Source: Thermoprotei archaeon
GTDB taxonomy: Archaea > Thermoproteota > Thermoprotei > Thermofilales > B15-G2
Reading direction: 5' to 3'
NCBI GenBank assembly: GCA_003649445.1
Contig: QMRV01000011.1
Coordinates: forward strand, 1-56,607
Length of the DNA stretch: 56,607 bases
Part shown: positions 1 to 10,000 of the stretch, piece by piece
Numbering within the stretch: position 1 is the first letter of the stretch
How the letters are laid out: each line of letters starts with the position of its first letter
Notes under the pieces: generated by a model
Seen by the model: the letters and a program-made list of their open reading frames with translations, nothing else
Database searches by the model: none
Told to the model about the DNA's origin: nothing
Translations under genes and position numbers: made by a program

Positions 1-847
1 AGAGTTCATATGTATGGACCATGGATAAATAGTAAACCCACATAGGGGCGAGTTCTCCGTACTTCACTTTAAAAGCCTTAATGAAAGCTTCTTCAACTCC
101 TATAGTGAAACCCGAAAGCAGTACACCAGTATCATAGTCATATAATAAGAAGAAAACTCCTGAAGCATCTTTAACTAAGTAAACCTTTTGAGAACCTCTA
201 GGAGTATCGTAAAAGCCCCTTACTATGATCTTTACTTTAATACGCTTAATACTCCTATTAAATACTACAGTCATATACTCTTCTCCTGACTTGGGATACA
301 TTTTGAAAAACATTAAAGTATAGCCTATCTTCTCCTCATTCATGAAAACTTCTCTAGTTTCTAAATTTACTGTAACTAAACAACTATCGCTATAGTTAAG
401 TATTGTTAATTTTAAATAAGCTTTATTATCATACACCTTAAGAATCTCTATTTTCAATAAATAATAGCTTTTAGCAAAAAACAATTTATATATAAAGTAT
501 TTATTTTCTTTTAGCCAAGAATAAGGCTGAGCCTCAAAATGTTCAGCATTTAAGTGAATAGCATATTTTCCAGAGTCTCTATGAAGGCTTACATATAGGT
601 CTGATGTATAAGAAAATTTAGGCAAATAACTTAAGTAACTTCCTCTCATATCTTTTTCCATAGCAGTAGAGAGTATTCTGTTATTATTATGGTAGTCTCT
701 TGCTATGGCTTTTACTGAGTTACCATAAGAATATAAGTCAATATCTACATCTCTTTTATAGTATGTCTGAGCATGTAGAAGTATTACAGTTATTGGAAGT
801 ATTAAGAGAATAATAACGATACTATCTCTTCTAATTTCTTCAAGCAT
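1..847 (-). CDS. Partial membrane-anchored extracytoplasmic protein, open at window edge
   Basis: An open frame starts at ATG 847-845 and runs without a stop to the window edge, giving 282 residues with the C-terminus missing. Residues about 8-25 are a hydrophobic segment after EEIRRDS, so an N-terminal membrane anchor or signal peptide is likely. The rest is beta-rich and rich in Tyr, Lys and Ser, typical of an outside-facing protein. I do not recognise the family. It is divergent from an ABC-2 exporter operon across only 49 bases, so it may be an accessory or surface component of that transporter; this is inference from position. A TATA-like TTTTATATT about 25 bases upstream suggests a leaderless transcript. 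Confidence 0.75.
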   Translation of the reverse strand, partial: MLEEIRRDSIVIILLILPITVILLHAQTYYKRDVDIDLYSYGNSVKAIARDYHNNNRILSTAMEKDMRGSYLSYLPKFSYTSDLYVSLHRDSGKYAIHLNAEHFEAQPYSWLKENKYFIYKLFFAKSYYLLKIEILKVYDNKAYLKLTILNYSDSCLVTVNLETREVFMNEEKIGYTLMFFKMYPKSGEEYMTVVFNRSIKRIKVKIIVRGFYDTPRGSQKVYLVKDASGVFFLLYDYDTGVLLSGFTIGVEEAFIKAFKVKYGELAPMWVYYLSMVHTYEL

Positions 848-859
848 TTTATCGATAAC

Positions 860-884
860 TATATATAAGCACTAAAATATAAAA
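860..884. promoter_or_regulatory. Divergent promoter pair between surface gene and ABC operon
   Basis: Two TATA-like elements sit in the 49-base gap. CTATATATAAGC (860-871) is about 30 bases before the GTG at 897 on the plus strand. ATTTTATATTTTAG, read on the minus strand at about 871-884, is about 27 bases before the ATG at 847. Both spacings fit archaeal transcription starting at or just before the start codons. Confidence 0.5.
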
Positions 885-896
885 TTTCATGAGACA

Positions 897-1805
897 GTGA
901 ACTATATTATTATTGCCGAAGATCTATTCAAAAAATTTGGTAGTATTATTGCGTTGAATAAATTCAATGCTGTTTTTCCTAGGGGTATATGTGGGCTTAT
1001 AGGGCCTAATGGGTCTGGAAAAACTACGTTTATAAATATTTTAGCTGGACTCGTTAAGCCGGATTCAGGTAAAGTAGAAGTCTTAGGCTTAGATAGTACT
1101 GAAAATAGTCTTTTAATTAGAGAAAAAGTAGGTTTTCTTTTAGAAGAAATGTATTATCCGAGTAACTTGACTGTTGAGAAATATTTAAAGTATGTGGCTA
1201 GACTGAAGAGAACTAGTTTTAAAGAAATTAAAGAGATTTCTCGAGAAATAGGGCTTTTAGAGTACTTTGATAGAAAAATAAAAACTCTTTCAGCTGGAAT
1301 GTATAAAATGCTGGGGTTAACTCAAGCTCTTGCAGGAAATCCTGAATTAGTTGTGCTCGATGAACCTGTGTCTAATCTTGATCCTTTAAGAAGAATAAGG
1401 CTTCTGGACTTTATTGTTAAAATAAGTAAGGAGAAGGATACTAGTTTTCTCATATCTTCACATGTTTTACCTGAACTTGAGGAAATATGTGAGTGGATAG
1501 TGTTGATTCATAAAGGTAAAAGAATAGATTCTGGTACTTTAAGCGACTTGTACTTAAAATATAGTACAGAGTTTTATGAAGTAATGGCGGACAATGTCCA
1601 TGTTCTATATGATTATATTAGAGAGCATAATTTAGGAGAAGTAGTTGAGGTAACTAAGAGTAAAGTAAAAGTGAGGATTAAAAACTATAGTGAGTTCAAT
1701 AAAATGTTGGCAAGTATTTCGGATAAAGTTAAGATTTTTTACATTAGGCCTGTTGGCGGACTTAAAGAGGTGTTTAAAAATGCTGTTGAGAAATCGAAAT
1801 ATTAG
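897..1805 (+). CDS. ABC transporter ATP-binding protein (ABC-2 type)
   Basis: ATPase subunit of a small ABC-2 exporter at the inner face of the membrane. Visible motifs: Walker A GPNGSGKT (36-43), signature LSAGM (131-135, a variant of LSGGQ), Walker B LVVLDEP (151-157) and the switch His in SSHVL (189). Residues after about 215 form the C-terminal extension common in CcmA/NatA-like exporter ATPases. The start is GTG 897; the ATG nearer the promoter meets a stop at once. Its last 26 bases overlap the permease gene that follows, indicating translational coupling. The substrate cannot be read from the sequence. Confidence 0.93.
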   Translation: MNYIIIAEDLFKKFGSIIALNKFNAVFPRGICGLIGPNGSGKTTFINILAGLVKPDSGKVEVLGLDSTENSLLIREKVGFLLEEMYYPSNLTVEKYLKYVARLKRTSFKEIKEISREIGLLEYFDRKIKTLSAGMYKMLGLTQALAGNPELVVLDEPVSNLDPLRRIRLLDFIVKISKEKDTSFLISSHVLPELEEICEWIVLIHKGKRIDSGTLSDLYLKYSTEFYEVMADNVHVLYDYIREHNLGEVVEVTKSKVKVRIKNYSEFNKMLASISDKVKIFYIRPVGGLKEVFKNAVEKSKY

Positions 1806-2577
1806 CTTACTTATATTTGAGTTAGAGACACTGTGGTCTAAGGTCTTAACTTATGTGATGTTAGTCATATTTATTTCTTCGACTTTAAGCTACTATAACT
1901 CAAGTATTTTATTTGATACTTGCGAACTTTGTGTAATTTCGTTGAGATTTACAGAAATATGGAATGCATTTACTAGTAGTACAGTAATATATACTGTATT
2001 TCTAGTCGCGATAACAGCCGTTAGCTGGTCTAATGCTATTGATAGAAAACTTGCTAAAAATATACTTTCGCTTCCTATTAGTAGAAAAGTTTTCTTTGCT
2101 TCTAAAATAATATCTATAGTAATTCCACCTTACCTGACTTACATAGCATCGCATCTATTTTCTCAAATATACTTAGATAACTTCATTAACTTTCACTCAA
2201 TTCTAATAACTGTACTTCTTACAGCTCTCTATACTTTGTATGTAGTGTCTTTGACTACACTGATATTTCTTATAGTTAAGAACAGTATTGCAACCGTTCT
2301 CTTAACGATATCTATTTTATTTTTACCTTTAGCAGGGTCTGTTCCACCCGAGTTTAAGTATGCTTTAGCATCTAATTGCTATAGCGCGGCCCTTGACTAT
2401 GTACACTACTCTTATTGTGCTTCGGCATTCAATAACCCTCTATTAGTCCGTAAATATTTAAGGAAAGCTAATTTAGCTTTAAGTGAACTTCATACAAGTT
2501 TAATTATTTTCACGTCAGTGACTTTAATTTCGCTCATAGTCTCCTATATTTATTTTAAGAAAATAGATCTAGATTAG
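1780..2577 (+). CDS. ABC-2 type membrane permease
   Basis: Membrane subunit paired with the preceding ATPase. Starting at ATG 1780 (MLLRNRNIS) it has 265 residues and about six hydrophobic helices, with no periplasmic domain. The frame stays open upstream to 1690, but that extension lies wholly inside the ATPase gene and looks like shadow sequence, so ATG 1780 is preferred. The helix pattern and gene order (ATPase, permease, small membrane protein) fit ABC-2 exporters, although sequence identity to a named family is not obvious by eye. The stop TAG abuts the next start directly. Confidence 0.82.
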   Translation: MLLRNRNISLLIFELETLWSKVLTYVMLVIFISSTLSYYNSSILFDTCELCVISLRFTEIWNAFTSSTVIYTVFLVAITAVSWSNAIDRKLAKNILSLPISRKVFFASKIISIVIPPYLTYIASHLFSQIYLDNFINFHSILITVLLTALYTLYVVSLTTLIFLIVKNSIATVLLTISILFLPLAGSVPPEFKYALASNCYSAALDYVHYSYCASAFNNPLLVRKYLRKANLALSELHTSLIIFTSVTLISLIVSYIYFKKIDLD

Positions 2578-3060
2578 GTGAGAGCTTTGAAGAAGGCAGT
2601 TTTTGAAATAATTGCCGTAATAGGTATATCCTTGCTAATAGCTTCTGTTCTAAGAGGAAAAAGCGGAGGCCCCTCTTTTGTATCCTCTATTTCGAGGAAC
2701 TCTGTACATAAATATGTTTTCTTTTCGCCTGCTAGAAATATTGTTATTAGTATTTCTGTTAAGGGTGGTGCTGTAAACGTTTATGTGTATAGCATAGAGA
2801 ATAATAAATTGCTTTTAATTAAGTGCTTTAGGAACGTTACAAGATTGTATACTGAGTTAAATAATGCTAAGAGAGGCTATTATCTTATTTCAATTGAGTG
2901 GTGTTGGGGAAGAGAGGAACTCGAAGTTAATGCTTATTTAGCTAACTGTGGTATTGAAAAAGATTTATTTCAGATTTCAGTAGCGCTAATAATTGTAGGG
3001 TTTATTGGAGTCATTTTTCATAAGAAGCTAGAATATTTAACTTCACTTTTCTTCTCATGA
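2578..3060 (+). CDS. Small membrane protein of the ABC-2 operon
   Basis: 160 residues starting GTG immediately after the permease stop, so third gene of the operon. A helix near residues 8-24 and a second one near 132-150 flank an outside-facing beta-rich stretch of about 100 residues. This two-anchor layout suggests an extracytoplasmic domain tethered at both ends. I do not recognise a family. Co-transcription suggests it helps the exporter, for example as a substrate-capturing or lid domain; that role is inferred. Confidence 0.75.
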   Translation: MRALKKAVFEIIAVIGISLLIASVLRGKSGGPSFVSSISRNSVHKYVFFSPARNIVISISVKGGAVNVYVYSIENNKLLLIKCFRNVTRLYTELNNAKRGYYLISIEWCWGREELEVNAYLANCGIEKDLFQISVALIIVGFIGVIFHKKLEYLTSLFFS

Positions 3061-3063
3061 TTT

Positions 3064-3124
3064 ATTGTCAGCCCTAGCGAACTTCATCACTTTCAGCAGT
3101 CAGTGCTTTTAGCTCATCATTCTC
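3064..3124 (-). ncRNA. Candidate box C/D sRNA
   Basis: On the minus strand the gap holds box C ATGATGA (3120-3114), CTGA twice as candidate D' (3103-3100 and 3096-3093), box C' GTGATGA (3090-3084), a guide of exactly 12 bases, AGTTCGCTAGGG (3083-3072), and box D CTGA (3071-3068). The C'/D half is textbook archaeal geometry. The D' guide is either 10 or 17 bases depending on which CTGA is used. Such RNAs bind L7Ae, Nop5 and fibrillarin and direct 2'-O-methylation of rRNA or tRNA. Caution: the same strand also reads as a decayed 37-codon peptide, so part of the pattern could be chance. Confidence 0.5.
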
Positions 3125-3351
3125 TAAGATTTCTGCAATGTTTATGCCAATCTCCGAAATTTCACTAACCTCAAAGATATATGTAATGATTTAGGAGAAG
3201 AAAATATTTCTTTTTATGCCACCAGTATGAAGATCTGAAGACCATCAACTATTTTCGATAAAACCCTTGGAACCAATCAACTTACCGCCCTCTCAGAAAA
3301 CATCGTCTTTATTAGATACTTCTATAAGCTTAAAATAATTTAGTTTACTTA
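3125..3351. other. Gene-free stretch before the HEPN-MNT pair
   Basis: With the sRNA candidate this makes a gap of about 300 bases. On the minus strand there is an open stretch at about 3074-3180 without a usable start codon whose peptide ends NDELKALTAESDEVR then stop; it may be the tail of a decayed gene. A TATA-like run, TATAAGCTTAAAATAAT, lies near 3323-3340 ahead of the HEPN gene. Nothing else is recognisable. Confidence 0.4.
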
Positions 3352-3362
3352 GAGGTGTTTGA

Positions 3363-3713
3363 ATGGAGTTTCTGAAAAGAAATGCTTTAAAGTTCCTTAG
3401 TGAAGCTGAAGAAGCTTTTGCGAGAAGAGATTATAGTTTCACTATGTTCTTTGTAGAACAGTTTTTTCAACTCGCATTAAAGTATATTCTTTACAAGAAG
3501 TACGGTGATTTCCCTAAGACTCATAGCTTAAGAACTCTCTTTGAGTTAACAAGAGACTCTAGTTTAGTGAGCTACTATAGGTGTAATTTAGATTTATTTA
3601 GGGAGATAGAGTTATCTTATATTGCTTCAAGATATATGGATGTAGAGTATAGTGAAGAAGTTGCAAGAAAGGCTCTAAACTTAGCTAGAGACTTTAGGAG
3701 GAGATTCCTATGA
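3363..3713 (+). CDS. HEPN domain protein (toxin half of HEPN-MNT pair)
   Basis: 116-residue all-helical protein of the HEPN family, preceded by GAGGTG at 3352-3357. HEPN proteins of two-gene HEPN-MNT modules are usually RNase-like toxins or substrates of the partner nucleotidyltransferase. Visible family features are the long helix with FFVEQFFQLALKYILYKK (about 29-46) and the YIASRYMD segment (86-93). The RX4-6H catalytic motif of RNase-type HEPN toxins is not seen: no His follows the conserved Arg90. It therefore resembles the RYPD-type archaeal HEPN proteins whose activity is uncertain. The stop overlaps the next start (ATGA), so the two proteins are made together. Confidence 0.82.
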   Translation: MEFLKRNALKFLSEAEEAFARRDYSFTMFFVEQFFQLALKYILYKKYGDFPKTHSLRTLFELTRDSSLVSYYRCNLDLFREIELSYIASRYMDVEYSEEVARKALNLARDFRRRFL

Positions 3714-4051
3714 AAGAGTACTATGATTTACTTGAGAGGAATAAGGAATTTTTTGAGAAGGCATTTGATATAGTAAGAGAAATAGCTATAAGAGCTAGAA
3801 GGATTTTCGAGGACTGTGAAGTATATATTGTGGGTAGTTTCGCTAGGAAGACTTATACCTTGTCTTCTGACCTAGATATTTTGATAGTATCTAATAGTAT
3901 TCCTGAAAAAATAGATTTTGAGTGGTACTGTAAAATTGTAAAAGCTCTAACTGATGATTATAGAATAAATATTCATTTATTAAGTAAGAAAAGACTAAAA
4001 GAATATGAGAAAATATACTCTCCGATGATTAAAGTAGAGATTAACTCGTAG
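3710..4051 (+). CDS. MNT-family minimal nucleotidyltransferase (antitoxin half)
   Basis: 113 residues. The pol-beta nucleotidyltransferase signature is visible as GSFARKTYT (42-50) followed by SDLDILIV (53-60), giving the two metal-binding Asp residues D54 and D56. In characterised HEPN-MNT modules the MNT protein adenylylates the HEPN partner and neutralises it. It overlaps the HEPN gene by four bases. A short helical N-terminus of about 35 residues precedes the catalytic strand. The genes stand alone, with no other defence genes adjacent. Confidence 0.87.
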   Translation: MKEYYDLLERNKEFFEKAFDIVREIAIRARRIFEDCEVYIVGSFARKTYTLSSDLDILIVSNSIPEKIDFEWYCKIVKALTDDYRINIHLLSKKRLKEYEKIYSPMIKVEINS

Positions 4052-4080
4052 AATTTTGGTGCTTGAAGCCTAGTAGTGTT

Positions 4081-7000
4081 TTAGAGTTTTGAAATAACTT
4101 TTCTATATCTTTCTCCTAAGAGAGCGAAGTTTACTAGTATTGGGTCGACTGATTCTCCTTCTCTACCCTTTTGTGCTAGCTGTTTTTCATAGGGATAGAA
4201 GAGTCCCATTCCGACGTTTTCTTCTATAGGTACTACTGTCCACTTCTTTTCGCCTACTGGCTTGAGCATTAAGTCTGATAGATCAATCATTGGTTTGGCA
4301 TACGAGACTCCTGTGAGGTCTTTTCCTATGCTTATGCCCTTCTTCTTGGCGTAGACTGGTGCGTAGAGCTCGAGGGCTTTCATCATTTTCTTGCTTACTT
4401 CCTCCATTTCGTCGATTAAGTACCTGTATTCTGGTTTGAACATTTCTTTTTCGAGTACGAATAGCTGTCCTCCTTGACCGTAGTTTGCTATACCCTTTAC
4501 GTGTACTAGCATTATCCAGCCGACTATTTCTGGTTCTTTGCCTGGAGCCTGTGTTACGTAGTTTCTGAAGTTCCAGTAGAGAGGTGTATCGTCTTTTATG
4601 ATTATGCCTAGTTTTTCGAATCTTCTTTTTACTAGCTCTAGTGCTTCTGGCGTAAGTATTTCTCTTGGATTAGATGGTATAAATTCTTGTACTACTGCAT
4701 CATCTTTCGGCAATATTTCATTTACAATGAAGTCTACGGCTGACTTGAATCCATGGACATCTATGTTGCCTTCAGAGTCAAGTATGTTTTCGTTGTTTAT
4801 TGAGCCGTCTGGCTTTCTGAGCAGCGCTATGATTGTTCCTCTGCCTCCTGACTCTGTGGACGTCTTTATTATTACTTTATGGTGTTTTTCAGAGAACTTC
4901 AGTAGAATATCTTCTACTCTCTTTCTTCTCTCTTCAAGTAGAAGATCTTTGAGCTCTCCTCTGTAGATATTGATTTGGTCTATGAACTCTATTTTGTCTC
5001 CAGTGACTTTGCTGTAGTACTCTATCATGAGAGGCATTTCTGTTTTCTCGTAGGTTAGTCTCTCTATGACTCTACTCTGCATGAGAGGTACTCCTATTTT
5101 CTCCAGCGTCTGGTTCAGGAACCATGGGTGCGTGAAGTGAGGCCAAACTGCGTGCACTAGCACTGGTTTCTTAAATATAGCGAAAACGAAGCGTCCTTCA
5201 GCTTGCTCGTATTCTTTTCTTTTCTCCGGGTCTAGTATGAGCTTCGCTAGTTCTCCTCTGCCTCCTGCTTTCTTGTACTCTTCTTTAGTGAGGAACATTA
5301 AGCCGTAGTCTGCGTAGACTAGTGTCACTCCATTTCTTTCTTCAAGTCTCAGAAAGTTTGTGAGAATAATGTTTTTGTCTGGTCCTTTTCCTGAGTGGTG
5401 GTACGGTGCTCTCTTGAGGAATGTCATTGCCGTAGTGTTTCCTAGGTTGTAGAGTATGACTATGTTTACTCTTTCGTCAACTTTAATTGCTTCTGGGTCA
5501 ACTTCTTCGAGGACTTCCGGTATGAAGAATCCGTCGTGGTATAGTGTAGCTAAGTCTCTGATTCTGGCTAACTTGAATACGAATTCTGCTGCTTCCCGGT
5601 ATCCTTCTTCGGCTGCGAGTGGATCTCTGTCGGTGCCTACTGTGAGTAGTTTTTCTGCTTTAGAGGGATCCATGAATCTGAGCTCTGTTCTCTTGAGGAG
5701 AACGTCTTTGAGGTATTCGTATAGCCAAGAGTATCTTCTTTTCATTAGCTCAAATATTTCTTTTCTCGTGAAGACGTCTCTGAACTCTTTGTCTTTAGCG
5801 AACCTAGCTCTGCAGTAGAGGTAGGGCTTGTAGTCGAAGATATGGCAGTTGAGCATTTTGTCGAAGAAAGTTGCTATGCCTACCCATACTTCTTTCCAGC
5901 TGGCAGCTGAGAGAGTCAGCTCGAGTGCGAAAGCAGTGTCTACGAGTTCTGCTGCCATTGCAACTAGCTCTAGTTTCTCTTTGTCTCCTTGAACTAGACC
6001 AGCTAACTCTGTTAAGTAGTCTACTACTTTCTTGTAGCCTGCTATAGTGAGTCCGCCTATCTTGAATACCTCGTTAATAATGTTTTCTGCTTCACTCGGG
6101 TCTCCGCCTAGCTTTTCTGCTAGAGCTTTGATAGACAACATTGATAAGACCAGGAACTTTGTGTAGGTTTCTTCGCTGATGTAGGCTCTAGGCTCTCCTA
6201 GAACATCTTTAGCTCTCCTGTACGTTACCTCGAAGTCTTCGAGAATAACTGATGGTAGTAGTGCACGTATTTCAGCCGCCCTCTTCTGTCTAGCTCTAAT
6301 AATTCTGCGCTGGAATACTTCCCACTCTTCTCTCATCTCTCCTTTCAGTGCTCCGCCGAGCCTCTTCTCTTTCTTTACTTCAGCCTTTTCTCTCAGTAGA
6401 AGCACTTTTACTATTTCTTCAGCCTCTTTTCTGCTGAGCCTTCCTTTGATCTTCTTGAAGGGAGCTTTACTTATTTTCTCTTCAAATGTTTTCCAAAGGT
6501 CTTTTACGAAGTTTTCCCACTCCTCGTAGCTCGAGAACTCGCGTGCTTTGCTAGCTAAGAGGAATCTTCCTCCAAGTGCTATGAATGAGGCGAAATCTAG
6601 GTCTTTGACACTGAATTCTCCTGTGACTCGCTCAGAGATTTTCTGTAGTGCACGATACCTTTTAGTAATGTAGCTTGTGAGCTTAGTGTCTACTCCTATC
6701 TCGTATCCTCTTCTAAGGAAATCGTATTCTTCGTACTTGCTTGGACTAGAGTAATAGCTTACTACTTCCTTTAAGACCGCTTCTGCTTTACTCCAGTTTT
6801 CTGCGAGAACTGCTTCTAGGAGATTTTCTGCGAGCCTCTTCTCGTACTCTATTTCTTTTCTCCAGTGCTCAACTATTTCATCTGAAACTCCTATAGCGAC
6901 GTATGTTCCTCCTAGAGCCAGCCACTCTTTAACTAAGTCTTTGTCGAAAACAGGGCCTCTTGCTCCAGCTGTACCATCTACTATTGCCAGAGCACTAGAC

Positions 7001-10000
7001 GGGTTTCCTGTAGTCATGAGGAATCTGAGTCTAGGTAAGTCTAAGACATAGGCCAGTATCTCTGGGTGAGGTATGCCGAGGCTGAGTACATCTACTCCTT
7101 TGAGGCCTTCTTCTGGATCTTGAATTATTCCTTTAGTGTATACTACGAGCCACTGGAAGAGTCCTTTAATACGCTCTTTGAGCAACTTAGCCTTATCTTG
7201 CGTGAGCCCAGGCCACTTAGTGAAATCGAGGCCATAGACTTTAGCGTACTTTAAGGCTTTTTCATACTCTATGCCTTCTTCCTCGAAAACTGTTCTAGCT
7301 ACTTCTACTAGTATTTCAGGTCTATCGGAGAGCTTTACCTCAGTTCCGTTTTCTCTAAAGCCTATAACCCATTTTTCGTATTCTGCACCAAATCTCTCGA
7401 CATTTACTCTAATATCGTCCTCGGTGAAGCCTTCTATTTTCTCTAAGAGAATCTCTTTGAGTCCCTCAGCTTTTCTCCTCAGAGCTATTTCACTGTCGAA
7501 AAGCCAGTCCCGGGTATTTATTAGCGGGTCTACTACTCTAATTTCCTTGGGCACGGATCTTTTGTCGAGAGCTAGCGACGCGAGCTCCCTCAGCTCTTTC
7601 CAGCGGAATCTCTTGAGCCTGTCTTTTGACTTAGTTAGTGCTAAGAATACTTCGAATTCTGTTGAAAGTCTGCTATCCTGTACTCCCGGCTTATAGGAGG
7701 CCTGTATACAGAAAACTGCTTCGCTGTCGGCAGGGACTTTAGGATTCTTCCTCCTGGCTAAGTCTAGTGCATGGTACATGCAGGCTGCAGTATGGTAAGG
7801 CATGTAATTATTAACCATTCGTGAAGGCACGTACCTCGCTTCGTAGAGAACTGACGCGACTTTTCTCAAGTACTCGCTCCAATGGTCTTTAGGCCCTCTA
7901 AGTCTCTCGATTACACTTGAGACTGCTTGAAGCGGAGGAACGTATATTCTTGCCTGCTTGAGCTTATCGATAAGCTCTCCTAGTTTTTCTTCTACAAGCT
8001 CCATCCACTCTAGTGGATCTTCGTACTCTTGTTTGAGTGAAAGAAGCTCGTCGACTAGCTTAGAGACTTTTAAGTGTGCTTGCTCAGGTACTCCAAGCTT
8101 ACGCAGAATGTCTCTGTTTTTGAGGCTGAGCACATAGCTCACGAAGAGGCCATCTTTAGGTATACAGAATCCTCCGTAGCCTCTGCCCGGCCAGAGTATT
8201 AGGTGTGTAGGCCTCATGTTTATGTAGGCTATAATGGAGTAAGCGTTAGACTCCATTGCCTGGGCTGTTAGCGCCACTATGTTTGCAAAAGCATAGTTGT
8301 CGTCTCTCGAAGCATTTTCTAGCGTCTTCTGGCCTTCAGCGCAAGCTGTATTCAGGTAGACGTAGGCTCCTTCGATTGATATGTTGATTTTATCGAAGAG
8401 CTCTTTCGTGGCTTCTCCAGACTCTATGTCAACAGGTCCTATTGGCTGTCCTTGGTCTATTACTGAAGGTATTTCATTTGGCCCTAAGTCTACTCTGCTC
8501 GGTGTATACGCTAAATTATACTTTTTGTTAGGCCCTTCAGCAGAGTACCAGTATCTGTAGAGTTCCTTTAAGAGCCCGTGCTTGACCACAACTTCTTTAC
8601 GCGCAGTAGATTCCGCTAAGTCTAAGTGGTCTCTAAGATATCTTCCAGCAAGCTCTATGAGAGCTACTCCTCTAGGCTCTGAAGTTAGCTCAAAGGTTTC
8701 GGGATCTATGAATGTTTTCGCTAAAACTCTTTCCCTAGCTTCAGCTAAAGCCTCCTCTCTGCTTATTCCAGGTTTCTCTGAGAGAACTTTACTCAGTTCT
8801 TCTTCTACTTTCTTTTCGAGACCATATTCTTTGACTAGAGCTAAGCACGCTACTTGGTGTGCAAAAACGGGATCTTTATATATTATGTTTATTAAAGCTT
8901 TTTCCTTGTTTTTAGTTTTCTTTAATTCTATTGATAGTGCTTCATGTAGATGCTGCTCCTCTACTACTTCGTTAGCGTACTCAGCTATTTTTCTGCGGTA
9001 CTCTTTAACTAGTGCTTCTACTTCTTTTTCAAGGTTTTTTGCCCTGATTGTATTGAATAGAGCCATTTCTTCTTCTAGCCAGAATCTCACCAAGTGAGTC
9101 ATATTGTAGCTCTGTGTTGTTACTAGGCAGAATGTAGGCCTTCTCGTTCCCTCTTTTTCTGCTCTCTCGATGTTCAGTGCCCAGTAAGGAGCCATTTTCC
9201 TTATTGCTGCCTCAAGGTTTTCGTAGTCTATTTCATAGCCTCCTCCCTCTTTCTCGTGAATAAATAGCGGCAGTGCCTCTATCCAGTAGTCGACGTACTT
9301 TAAGACTCTTAGCGATGGAGTACAGTAGATGTTGTAGCCTCCCTTAATCATGTACTCCTCTAAGCCGAACGACGGGCCCTTGTATGCTCTTAGGTTCTCG
9401 TTTATGAGAGCTATTCTATAGGATCCTTGAGGAGATATTCTCTGCCCGAAGAACACGAACACTCCGTGGCGCGACGGCTGCTTGTGCGCCTTGCCTAGAA
9501 TATCGTAAAGCTTCTTCTTGACTTCAAGCAGGTTTCTGTGCCAGTATTCTAGCTGCTCTGCTGCTTCACTGCTCGAAATAGCTTCTTTCTCGAGCTTCTC
9601 TCTTAGCTCCCTAGATACCTTCTTTTCCAGCTCCTCGACATCACTTAAAGCTAATTTAACTGAGCGTATAATTTGAGCTAAACTTACTTCCTCTTTTGAG
9701 AGAAAGAGCTTTAGTTTATGTATCGAGGGATACAGTTCGTCTAGCCCTAGCTTCTTAATATAGCTCTCCAAGCTCTCTACAGCTTCAATCAGTTCTCTCC
9801 CCGGCTTCAGTACTTTTGACGCAGCCAGCAAATAGCCCATTACTATTGACGCACGTCCAAGTCTAGTGAATACTACTAGCTCGCCCTTTTCTCTAGCTCT
9901 CTTAGCTAGCCTAGCTATGTTTTCTTCATCTAAGTCTTCATTATAGCTGCCTTTAATTACTCTGTAAAATTCGTCGACTGCCTCGCTCGAATATACTTCG

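Noticed and set aside
1690..1779. Upstream extension of the ABC-2 permease
   Set aside because: It lies entirely inside the ATPase gene, is Arg/Cys-rich and unlike permease N-termini; ATG 1780 gives a normal start.
897..1805. ATPase partner for the FtsX permeases
   Set aside because: It is an ABC-2 type ATPase coupled to its own permease 28 kb away, not a LolD/FtsE-type subunit.
4598..9097. Long plus-strand frames antisense to the giant gene
   Set aside because: Ser/Leu-rich translations without motifs, caused by codon bias of the real minus-strand gene.
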